A DNA stretch of 64,000 nucleotides from Amborella trichopoda (lineage: Eukaryota > Streptophyta > Magnoliopsida > Amborellales > Amborellaceae): the NCBI RefSeq assembly GCF_000471905.2, contig NW_006500031.1:3125826-3189825 (forward strand). Reading direction: 5' to 3'. The position numbers and the translations under genes were made by a program. Every line of letters begins with the position of its first letter. Position 1 is the stretch's first letter. Under the pieces are notes generated by a model. It was not told the DNA's origin. It saw only the letters and a list, made by a program, of their open reading frames with translations, and did no database searches. Positions 10,689 to 20,860 of the stretch are shown piece by piece.

Positions 10689-11575
10689 GTTGTGCTCTCT
10701 CTGTGTGCGCCTGTTTCTAACTGTATTTGCCAAACATGGGAAAAAGCATGCTTAAGTATTCTTTTCCTATAAATTGTTTTCATATCTAAATATTTTCCTA
10801 TCAAACTTTCACACATACCAGACGACACCTAAAAGCAAACCAAGTTATACAAAAAAGATTATCCAAACATGAGATTTGTATAACATGGGTACCATTCAAA
10901 GCCATCCAAACAAGTCCTATTTGAGTAACCAGATTTTAACATAACCAAGGTTTGACATAATAAGGTTTTGATTCGGATGTATTAACACAGAGAGCCAAAC
11001 GAGCCATAATTATTCGAGCATTTTCCATTGCATTGTATTATATCCTCAATCGAAATGACCATCTAGCCCCTATTTCCATCCACATATTATGCATAGGAAA
11101 AGCATTACTATGGCCTTAAGAGAGAGCCATGGGCTTACTTGCACATAAAACAAATAGTGACTATCACGAATTATTTAAAGAATGATAGAAAAGGATCCTT
11201 GAATCATAAGAAAACTTTCTATATTGCTTTTTTTAATTTTATTTTTTTTATTTTTAGTTTTTATCATTTTTTTACAGCTTTGAGTAAATTCATTTGAAAT
11301 TCATAAAACATGCTAGAAATTTAATTGATTTACAACTTGTGTATAGATTTGACAGAGAAAAGACTTGGGCCATTAAGTTGTGAGAGAATGAGCAGAGAGG
11401 AGACTAAGGCAATTAAATTGAGAGAGAGAGGAATGAATCATTAATCTAGTAATACATTAGAAAAACTACGTTCAAATAAAAAATCTAAAAAATTAGAAAG
11501 AGAGAGAGAAAGAGTCCAATATGGATTAACCCATCTAGCTAAAAAATTGGACTAATTTTGTGGAGATCTCTGATT
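10689..11575 (+). repeat. Right copy of repeat X
   Basis: Collinear with 2861-3735 and extends beyond it (gagatctctgattgaaatca). The left copy stops at the LTR boundary, so the two copies either were a tandem pair with the LTR element at their junction or arose by later rearrangement. Confidence 0.7.
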
Positions 11576-11785
11576 GAAATCATTATGCGGAAGGGCATTA
11601 AATTGAGAGAAGAAGAATTGATCACTAATCGAGTATTACATTAGAAAGAACTACATTCAAATAAAAAAATATAATAAATTAGAGAGAGAGAGAGAGTCTA
11701 ATTTTTTAATTATTGATTCCCCCATCTATCTAAAAAATTGGATTAATTTTGTGGAGATCTCTAATTGTAATCATTATGTGGAACT
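11405..11785 (+). repeat. Tandem duplication, ~190-bp unit, at the end of repeat X
   Basis: ggcaattaaattgagaga ... ttttgtggagatctctgatt (11405-11590) is repeated as ggcattaaattgagagaa ... ttttgtggagatctctaatt (11595-11785). Confidence 0.7.
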
Positions 11786-11789
11786 TATG

Positions 11790-12370
11790 GAGAGAACGAA
11801 ACAAAAATAGTTTTGGATGTTCTGGCATAGATATAGGTGATTTAAAATCAAATTTCGACCCATGAGTGTAGAATGTGCTTCTAAACATAAGGAACACAAG
11901 TGTGTCTCAAAGGAGCAAATTATTAACTTCAGGGAAGTAGTTGAGCTCAATCATATTGTTCAAAGGACATCGTATATTTGGAATCTTCTACTGTAGAATT
12001 AGATTAAACTCAATTTTGATGAAAGACGGTTATGAAATTCTGGCATTGTAAGGATTGGTGGATCAATAAGAGATCGAATGGGTACAATTCTACTTAGTTT
12101 GCTCGATGTGGTGACTTTTACAACAAATAAAGTAATAGCGAGAGCTTTACTGGTTAAAAACTAGCAGAGTAGAATTGCCTTTTAATGGTTAAAAACTAGC
12201 AGAGTAGAATTGCATGGAGCACATGGTAGGTGGGGCCCCCTCCAAAATTAATTCTTCATTTGGATGAAATAAAAGATATTATATCCAAAGATGGCATACA
12301 ACTACTATAGCATTGCTTCTTACATGCAAATAAGGAAACTAATGTTTTAGTAAAACGGTTTGCATATTAG
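11790..12370 (+). pseudogene. LINE-type RNase H remnant
   Basis: Translated pieces resemble the C-terminus of plant L1 ORF2 proteins. LWRERNKNSFG (about 11800) is the linker after the zinc-binding domain. IKLNFDE, then NSGIV.IGGSIRDRMGTIL (about 12000-12090) is the RNase H core. DEIKDIISKDG, then CFLHANKETNVLVKRFAY (about 12270-12368) is the end of the domain. Stops interrupt each block. A duplicated phrase aaaaactagcagagtagaattgc occurs at 12157 and 12190. Low identity to the family means assignment rests on block order. Confidence 0.5.
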
Positions 12371-12374
12371 GAAT

Positions 12375-13320
12375 CTTTGGTGACGAATAGATTCTTTATG
12401 CTTTGTTCTTATCAATGGAGAGGCCTATGTAACTATGGCCAGCTAAGGTACAGACTTTTATTTTCACCTAATACATTAAAAAACCATTAACGATTTCAGA
12501 AAATGGGTAGGAGCCCGTCATCCCCATTGAATTACCCAAAAAAAAAATGACATATGTAACTATGTGTGAGAGAGTTGTCATCAATGAAAAGGCATATATA
12601 ATTGAGAGAGAGAGAGGGAGGGAAGAGGATATTCTACCAAGAAGAAGCCAACCAAAGAGCAAGAAAAATAGGGGATGCATTTACCCAAAGATGGAATCTC
12701 TTTCCCAACATCAAGAAACCAAAAACTCACTCAAAAGGAGATGAGAAAATTTAGGCATTTAAAATGTTCATAGATGAGGTGATACTTCATATTTCACATG
12801 TTGAGAAATAAAGAGAATTTGCGACACTAATAAAGGACTCGATTAGCATGCGGCTAACCCGGATGTTGTAGAAATACTGGCTTGGCAATAAATATATTTT
12901 TAAATATAATTTGATCCTAATTTTTTAATAATATGTAATATTTAACATAGAGATCATGAATATAATTTTTTTTTTTGAAAATTAGAAATAATAATTATAT
13001 AAAAAAAAACATTTGGATCGTTGGTTACAATTGTTTTTAGATGGACCACCTATTTGCATCATCTTTAATATGGATGATTTATACCTCTAGACCCCGGCCC
13101 ACATGAAACAATTGTTCATATCCTTAACATGTTTAGAAAATATCTCAAAAGTTACTTAAATTATTCTCACTCAAAGTTGGGAACATCAATGAGAATAAGT
13201 AATTTGGTCCACCATTGAGCTTTACTATTTGGCCGGATCTTATGTGGGTGAAATTGCTAAAAATTTACCCAGCTTGTTTGTGGTTCCAACCTAAAATAGA
13301 ATAAATTAAGTATCTTTTAA
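12375..13320. other. No gene seen
   Basis: AT-rich DNA with poly-A/T runs (12538-12547, 12968-12977, 13000-13009). Short frames here lack any recognisable motif; the purine-rich gagagagagaggg at 12605 is simple sequence. Confidence 0.4.
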
Positions 13321-13323
13321 TGG

Positions 13324-13725
13324 AAAAAGTTTATATAAGGTTGCAACCTTAAAATGTAGAATTAAAGATGCGCCTAAAAAATCCATCCAAAAATGGTGTT
13401 TTAATGTTGAAAAACCATCGAATTGATCATCTCGACATCGAGATGTATGAATATGAAGAAACCAAAGATTTTAAATCTCAAAAATAGTGTATCTTGCAAC
13501 CCATTATCTGGACCGTCCATTTTCAAGATTTTCATATGTTTATAGATCTACTTGATTTTAGTTATTTTTAGAGTTTAAAATTTTATAATTAGATATGAAA
13601 TAGATTTTTAGATAATCCTAAGAGTTTTTTACACCAAAATTACATGTTACCATAAAATTTGGAGGTGTGCGTTAATTGGACTGTTTAAGGTTGCAACCTT
13701 ATAGAAACCACACCCTTTTTTAATA
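13324..13725 (+). mobile_element. MITE family A, ~400 bp, with palindromic TIRs
   Basis: The perfect 14-bp palindrome aaggttgcaacctt occurs at 13338 and 13687. Around each copy the sequence is arranged as an inverted pair (aaaaagtttatataaggttg on the left; its counterpart ending cacccttttt on the right). No coding capacity. A second copy lies at 961-1310 in the opposite orientation. Superfamily unknown. Confidence 0.6.
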
Positions 13726-14006
13726 TAGCTTTTTATGATGTGTCTTATTCAAATATGAAAACAATAAAGTAAACTTATAATGTTACTGGAGTGGTTGCAT
13801 GGAGCTTTCTTGAGAAAGGGGAGAGACGTGATAGCCATATTTAACACTTATATCACTAGAGCATGTGTCATAATTTAATTTAATTTTCCTATGAATCGGA
13901 TTAAGCTCAAATTTTGGGTGTCCATACTTCTCACGATAATATACTTGCAATTTTGAATATATTAAATGACTAAAATAACCAAAATACTCCTAAAATTTGT
14001 ATGGAC

Positions 14007-14043
<37 letters not shown>

Positions 14044-14224
14044 ACATATGTATGATATTGATAGGTATGAATATGCAAAATTCAATCTCAACCCAATGTA
14101 CATAAATAGATAATAAAATTGAATACTATATATGCTCTTAAAAAAGGAGATATAACTGTAAAATATAAGATGCTAAAGATGTTTTTAAAATTTTAAAAAT
14201 ATATGACGTAATTATATAAAGGAA
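13726..14224. other. AT-rich DNA with a (TA)n microsatellite
   Basis: An uninterrupted TA run of about 17 units spans 14008-14042. No gene, RNA or element end is recognised. Confidence 0.6.
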
Positions 14225-14530
14225 AATTGTTTCATGCAGGCTGGACCTCATTTCTATTTATGCGGTCCATAAATTATAAAGCATCTATCTTAAAGATGGA
14301 TGCAAGTAGGTATTCCATCTAAAAATAATAGAAACTAACCGTCCAAAAGTTTTCTTATTAGAATTATTATTTTTAGTTTCTAAAATTTGTTTATTTTTCA
14401 TAGTCATGACTTTCATGTTAGAGATTACATGTCCTTAAAACATAAGTCTTAAAATCCATCTCAAAAATAGATTTATTAAGAAGCCCGCATTTCTACATGT
14501 ACGGGCTTGGCTTCGTAGAAACCAGGTTCT
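14225..14530 (+). repeat. Dispersed repeat Y, copy 1
   Basis: Shares, in order, catttctattta.gtc, aaagcatctat.ttaaa, catctaaaaa.a, aactaac.gtcca, ttattattttta, catg.t.gaaattaca and catttctaca..actcgtagaaa with 15031-15480. It probably represents a non-autonomous element. Confidence 0.45.
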
Positions 14531-14737
14531 TATATAAAGGGTGAGTCAACCCACTCATCTATTATTGTGAGTCTCCTTATGCATCAAAACGTCAATGCCG
14601 TCGCCGAAAAGCAAAGTGGATCGTTGAAACAAACATTTAAGAAACATCATTTTTTACATTTTAGAAAAAAAAATTCATACTATCGTCATCATAATTGACA
14701 TTAGTAAATCCTAAATTTTGAGCATAAAATCCATTAA

Positions 14738-14809
14738 TTTTAGAAGGAGATCACGTATAAATTTTAGAAGGAGATCACGTATAAATTTTAGAAGGAGATC
14801 ACTTATAAA
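14738..14809. repeat. 24-bp tandem repeat, three units
   Basis: ttttagaaggagatcacgta, then taaa, repeats at 14738, 14762 and 14786 with only one change (cgta/ctta). As 24 is a multiple of three, it creates spurious open frames with 8-residue periodicity on both strands. Confidence 0.9.
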
Positions 14810-15030
14810 TTTCCCTAGATTTTTTAGGAGGACAATTTTTAGAAATCCTAGGACTCTTATGTACATATGCATCCCCTCTTCAAATTCTATTTTTGACAAG
14901 GAATATATAAAAAAAATAATTTTGGAAACTAACAAACGATAATTTTTTGAAAAACATTTATGGACCATAGGTTTTTATCATTTCTTAGGGACACATATAA
15001 ATGTAGATATGCCCCGACTCATAGAAAACT

Positions 15031-15480
15031 CTTCCTTGTTTCGTGAGTTGGGGGATTCATTTCTACATTTATGTCCTCCGAGGTCTAAAGCATCTATTTT
15101 AAAAAGAGAAATGTTCATATAGTATGCTCTCCTACCGACGTGTATAGAACCCCAAAAGATCACTATTAAAATTGGTACGGATCTCTAAAAAAGTCAAAAT
15201 CCCATACTCATGTGATAACGTTTATAGATATCTGCTCCAACTTTAATGGCCAGCCCATCTAAAAACATAAAACTAACTGTCCAAATTATTTTTTTATAAA
15301 ATTATTATTTTTAATTTAAAAAAATTATTTATTTTTAATTTAAAAAAATTATCTATATTTTCATATCCATGATCTCCATGTTGGAAATTATAGATTATTA
15401 AAAATTAAGTCAAAAAATCCGTCTTAAAATTTTTCCTAAAGAGGGGACTCATTTCTACAGGACTCGTAGAAATCTTGTAC
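15031..15480 (+). repeat. Dispersed repeat Y, copy 2, with a MITE B relative inside
   Basis: Collinear with 14225-14530 but longer. The extra part at about 15100-15255 (aaaagatcactattaaa, ctctaaaaa.gtcaaa, tgtgataacgttta) resembles MITE B at 1069-1245. The right end ends in ttctacaggactcgtagaaa, an imperfect palindrome. Confidence 0.5.
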
Positions 15481-15489
15481 TAACGTAAA

Positions 15490-15909
15490 TTCCCATGCTT
15501 TTTAAAGGAGTTAGGGAGGGAGCGGGAAAAGGGGGACGGACAAGCGGTTAAAATTCTCCGGGGTTCCTACGCCAACCGGTCCCTCCCACCACGTGGTCCA
15601 TTTCCTCCTTCTCGCCCCCGTCTTGCTGACCTGGCCCAATCACATCACTCCACATCACACTCCACCACCGCCCTTCCTCTCGCTTCCGGAGGCAAACATT
15701 GTTTCTGTGAAGATTGAAATGAAAGCGTGGACCGTGGCGCATCGTTTCTTTTAAAGATTGAAATGAACGCGTGATGCATTGCAAAATCTCTCTCTTGGTT
15801 GTTTCTTTTCTGAATGTTTCTCTCTCTAGATTTTGTTGCTAAGTGGAGGAATAATATGTTGCAAGCAGCGTTGGGCTTCATTCTCTTACTGTTAACCCAT
15901 GGATTATAG
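15490..15909 (+). promoter_or_regulatory. Candidate promoter and first non-coding exon of the OSCA-type gene
   Basis: A conspicuous GC-rich block in AT-rich surroundings. It has a palindromic G-box CCACGTGG at 15589-15596, CCAAT at 15636-15640 and pyrimidine-rich leader-like DNA. A consensus donor (attatag|gtattct) lies at 15909/15910, followed by T-rich intron-like sequence. No reading frame resembles a protein. The next + strand gene is the channel gene at 33005, whose start codon is preceded at 32994-32995 by an acceptor (cattgtag|aggacaggg), so this could be exon 1 of a 17-kb leader intron. The link is inference; it could also be a promoter of an unrecognised transcript. Confidence 0.4.
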
Positions 15910-18123
15910 GTATTCTTCTCTCATCGTGTTTTGTGCCGGCTCCCGTTTCTACCTACATTTGTATGCTTTTGTTTTGTTATTGATTTGAATCTTTTTCTTT
16001 TGTGTTTATTTATACAATCTCGATCGTGGATTCATCCTCTTGTGGAGGTTATGTGGAAGTATTGGCAATTTTATTTGGGGAGAGAGAAAATTGTTTAATT
16101 TTACTAAGAGTCTTCGGGGCATTGAGACTTTTCGATGGATTGAGTCTATTGCAACAAAGTTTCGATGAGGTGGCATATGATAAATATGTAATAACTGTGT
16201 TTTTGTTCACTGGTTATGTGGATGGATCTCCTATCTTTTAGTTCTTTACAGTTTGAAATCATTTCATAGCTGCCCTGGTCTTTGGAAGCTTCTTTATTTT
16301 AACTTATGTAGTTTCTAATGATTTAAAGAATATGGAACATATATAGTCATAACGACTCTGGTTTTATTCAAAGGGTTGTCGTCCAAAAAAGTGTTTGAGG
16401 AGAAAAGGTAAAATCGATTTTTTTCAAGGAGTTGAAACAGGAATTATTGTTATCACGCTCTGATTACTTTATATGTGAAGAAACTTTAGTCTCATATGTA
16501 CTCTGAAGTCCCAAAAGTAGCATATATTTTTTGTTCTTGGCAGTGTTTCTGGGTGGTAGCATTACAGTTTTGGTTTCTTCTTACAGAATTATTAGTTGGT
16601 GTGAGTAAAACACTGTTCATTACATGTATAATACAGGTTTTAAAACTTGGCTAAGTCGACATGGGCTCGGCTGAGTTACTCAGGCTCGGAACCTTGCAGA
16701 GCCGAGTTCTTAGCTACAAACTTGGTAATATAAAAAAAGATATAAAAATAAATGCTAGGCAGGTTTTTGTTCAACCATAACCCAAATTTGGCTAGAAAGC
16801 TTGTTTCTGTTTGATTAGGAAACAATTTCCATCTGATGTAGTAATGTTTATACACCCTTTCGTTATCAATCAGAAGTGAGTTTCTGCGTGACTATAACCA
16901 AAATTTGGCTAGAAACATGAGTTTCTTCAGTAGAAGCCAATGTTGGCGAGTTTCAAGTTTTCCTATCTTAGTAAGGTGCCCATCTCATACCAATCTTGTA
17001 CCCGTGCTGTACCAGTGTAGGACCCATATTGTACTAATGCCCTTACCAATACCATATGTAGGTTTTACAGGTACTATTATTGCACACGTATCGACCCAAT
17101 TTTGTACATCATGATGTAACAAATAAAAGATACCTAATATTCAAACATAATTGTAGCATTCTCACAAAGTAGTACAACTAACAGTACTCTGTAAGCCCAT
17201 ACCTACACTAGATGACTATGGTTCGACTTCCTGTTTCAGTGTTCTGCAGAGATATTCTGCAATAGTTTCAGCATAATCATGGATGTTTTCAGGGCAATCT
17301 ACTGATCCTTGGTGCATGTAGGGAGCCTTTGGCCTCCTCTCCATTGTTTGCAGCCATAAATTAGTTTGAAGCTCCATTTCCTGTTAAAGAAATTCTTCTT
17401 ATCTCTTTCCTCATATGCCCATAGTAGCTGCTCTCTCCAGAATCCAAAGTTCATTCCTTTCTGAATGTCAATGAAGGTTGGTTTTCGAATGTGTGTATGC
17501 ATGTGCATGTGTTTGGTTTATTGAAGACTTTGATCCTTGGTATCCAAGTTGATTTCTAGGATCTTATCTGGAATATTTATCTCAACTATGAGACTTTAGA
17601 TATGGCCTTAGCTTGATACTTCATCAGAACGTTGCTTCGATACAATTGTTGCCTAATGTGCTTACAATAATGGCATGAGACCATGAGTCAAAGAGGGCTT
17701 GAACAACACACACACACACATAATAATAATAATTAAAAAAAAGACTACACAAGGAGTTCGTGTGAACGATTCCATTTTCTTGTTGTTACAAGTGATTCAT
17801 CATAATTTTCAGTTCTTGTTGAAAAAATACTTCATGTATTGGTACTGATGGGCTTGGTCCTTTGGGGGACCTGCATCCTATCTATGCTTGGGAAAATGGA
17901 AAATATATATTTCTTAGGGGATGGGTTTCCATTGCATTTAGGTCATTGAGTTTCCAAAGGGAACACTGTTAATTATTATTGAGAGACCAACCTTTGTGAC
18001 AACATTGACAAATTAGTTGGGATATGGATGATATCGATCAAGGACTCTGAACCAGTCTTTGTTTCCAACATCTTTGCCCTTCAAGGGTTTTTCAGAGTAA
18101 ATTTTATGAGAGAACTAATGAAT
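15910..18123 (+). other. Intron-like, T-rich DNA, no gene
   Basis: T-rich sequence after the donor-like site. Around 16640-16720 it holds a decayed gggctcggctgagttactc repeat (clusters of this cgag/ctcgg type are common plant element remnants). (CA)n(TAA)n simple sequence lies at 17708-17740. Frames at 16002-16241 and 16905-17114 have no recognisable domain. Confidence 0.4.
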
Positions 18124-19380
18124 TGGTGGGGCCTATGGCCTTTAAAAGTCATGAGAGCATGTAATTACCTTTTTTATAGTGGATTATACACGTTAATGGG
18201 AGTATGTGATGTTTGACTGACCAAGGGTTAGGCGGTCTATGGTTCTGGCCGTGTCCAAAACCCCGACCCATGGGCATGTGACACTACTAAAAAGGGTTTA
18301 CAAAGGGTCATCCCTTATTGTGGTCGGAAAAATGTGAAGGGTTAGTTTGTAGGCTAGGAGAGCTGTGTGGTCTTTTGCGTGAGGATGCGAGCCTGTAAGA
18401 GTAGGAGTTAAATCTTCAACAAACTTCTACATGTCTTGTACATATGACAGCCACACTACTGGGAAGCAATCTTGAAAAGGGATACTTGTACATGTGCATA
18501 GAGAGAGTCCCTCTTTGCACTATAGTGACATGTGCTTTGCTTGGGGGGGGGGAAGGGGCTATAATTTACATTCTGAGACTGTAGTTCCATTGTAATTGGT
18601 TTGAGAAAACAGTTGTGACATGGTCACTAGGTCAGGTGGAGGGCGCTTATAGACACTTTGTTTTGATCCATTGGTACTACTCCACTTCTAGGTATTTCGT
18701 TTTCGGTATTTGTTTTGTTTCTATGAACTATAGAAAATTTTTCAGAATTTGTAAAATATTTATGCGGTAATTTCCTTAAAGAATGGTATTTTTGAAATTA
18801 TATGAGTAAGGAAGGGCGCATGTGGGCCCTTGAATCTAGCATGTGCCACACCATGTGTTTGGGGCATGGGGTCCATAGGGGCCCCTGTCACCCAGCACGC
18901 CCACCCTTCTTTATTTTTTTAATTCTTGTTTTAATTAAAATTGTTTTAAATATGCTAGTTGGATATTCTTTTAAAGAGAAAAGAAAAGATTATATGTGCC
19001 TATTTTCATGGGAGTTAGTTTTGACCAAGAAATATTATTTTGACTTCCTACAATTTTAAAGATAACAAAATGAAGTTCTAGAAGGTTTTCAAATTAGTTT
19101 AATCCTAATTAGAATAGAAGTGGATATGGGTCTACTATTGAGGGATAATATTTCTAATATGCCTCTCTAGATCATGATGGCTGATTTGTGGAATGGATGT
19201 CTCACATTTGTTTCTCTCTTACCTCACAGAATTTCCTAAATCTCTTTTGGTCGAGGTGAGCTAATAGATAGGCATACCTAGGGGGTCTTGAGGCCTATAT
19301 ACCCTTCCCATGCTCTACAATGCTCTAGCCTCTCTTTCTCTCCTATTTCTCTCTCTCCCACGCCCTAAGTCTTCTCTTTC

Positions 19381-19412
<32 letters not shown>

Positions 19413-19878
19413 ACAAAGGCACGCTACCCATAAGAGAGTTAAAGGGTCATACAAACCCTAATTGTGTTTTAATGCTCTCTAGAAGTCTAGATTAAGAGGT
19501 ATTGCCTAAGGAAGTTTCCTAACTCGAAAAAAGGATTGAAGTGTACGTGTACTAAGTCCTATAGGGGCGACCCTAAGCATAATTAGTAAGTCTTCCCTGC
19601 TATTTCCATTTATTTTTTTAGTCAAATTTGCATGGTTATTGTGAATTTCCAGGAACATTGGTTGTACTTAAATTGATGGTAGAAGTTTGATTTTTATTCC
19701 TGGATTGTTTGTTCAATATGGCAATAAAAGGAAAGGTCCTAGGTTGTATTTAGGGTTCTAATTTTTGTTTACAGCTGTATGTTGTGGTACTTGTAAGTGG
19801 AATTCATATTTAATAACAAAGAACAAAAGAATTTTTTTTGATTTTATAGCCTTGAATTCCACATAGCTACGTCCTTCA
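18124..19878 (+). repeat. 5' LTR of copia element 2, ~1.75 kb
   Basis: Starts TGGTGGGGCCTATGG and ends TCCTTCA. TATA-like ctatatac lies at 19294, followed by the CT-rich leader at 19330-19412. Contains poly-G at 18542-18552. It is unusually long for a plant copia LTR. Confidence 0.75.
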
Positions 19879-19892
19879 TTAGTGTCAGAGCT
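19879..19892 (+). other. Primer-binding site
   Basis: ttagtgtcagagct just after the LTR resembles the Met-tRNA site tggtatcagagc with changes. Confidence 0.6.
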
Positions 19893-19948
19893 TTTGTATT
19901 TTACTACTGTAGTCTAGTTGTTTCTCTTTTATATTTGAGTCGAGGACT

Positions 19949-20860
19949 ATGGCAGCCAAAAGTTTTATGGCTGAGCTCATTAAGTTTGAAAAATTTGATG
20001 GGAAGAGCTATGTTAGTTGGAAGAAAAAATTGGCTTATGTTAGTTGGAAGAGAAAAATTGGCTATGTCCTCTTCGAAGAGAGACGTAGCCAGATGCTTAC
20101 TAAGAACCCTCCACCTGCGTCGAGAGGAAATGTTTATGAAAGAAGTACATCCGAGATACTTATGCTCAGTGGGAGCGTAAAAACACCCTACCTAAACATC
20201 TCCTTCTTATGGCCATGGATGACTTCCATGCCCTGGAGTATGAGCCCTTGAAGATTGTAAGAGAAATTCGATAGAGACTCAAGGCTGATCCACTCCTTTC
20301 TTCACTAGAAAATCCATGACAATGAAACAATACTCAGATTTAAAGATGAAAGGAGGCAAATCAGCTGATCACATCCAGCAATTCAGAGCTCTAATTCATG
20401 AACATGAGGCGGCACAAGTAAATCTGGATGACATGCCAGTGTGCTACTTGATGAATTCAATGCTAAGCTTAGGGGAAGCCTTTATTTCATCCTTATTACA
20501 AGAGAGAGCACACTGAATCTGGGCGAGATCATCGCCAATCTCAAAGCTGAAGAAGAAAGAATGATGACTCGCGACCCTTTAGCCATAACTGAATCTGTAA
20601 ACCTGGTAAATCTAAAACCCAATTTTGGTTCATTCAAGAAAAAGAAGGGCAAGGGCAAGAATAAGAATAGGACTACTACGAATCAAAAGGGGGATAATGG
20701 GCTTAAGAAATGGAAAGATTTAAAGAATACCCAATGCTATAATTGTGAGAAATTCGTCCACATTGCGAATTACTGTAAAGCACCAAAAAATACGAATCTC
20801 AAGGGCGATAGGGAGCATGCTTGTGTATTCCTTGAGACTCTACTAGCGGACCCTAAGGAA
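19949..20860 (+). pseudogene. copia element 2 gag (broken)
   Basis: Begins MAAKSFMAELIKFEKFDGKS, a typical copia gag N-terminus. A 27-bp tandem duplication (20009-20035 and 20036-20062) repeats the YVSWK core. A frameshift near 20130 and stops near 20250-20310 separate the next part (MKQYSDLKMKGGKSADHI, AAQVNLDDMPVCYLMNSM). Lys-rich DNA precedes an intact CCHC knuckle, CYNCEKFVHIANYC (20735-20776). The capsid-like product would coat element RNA. Frames shift again at about 20440. Not functional. Confidence 0.8.
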
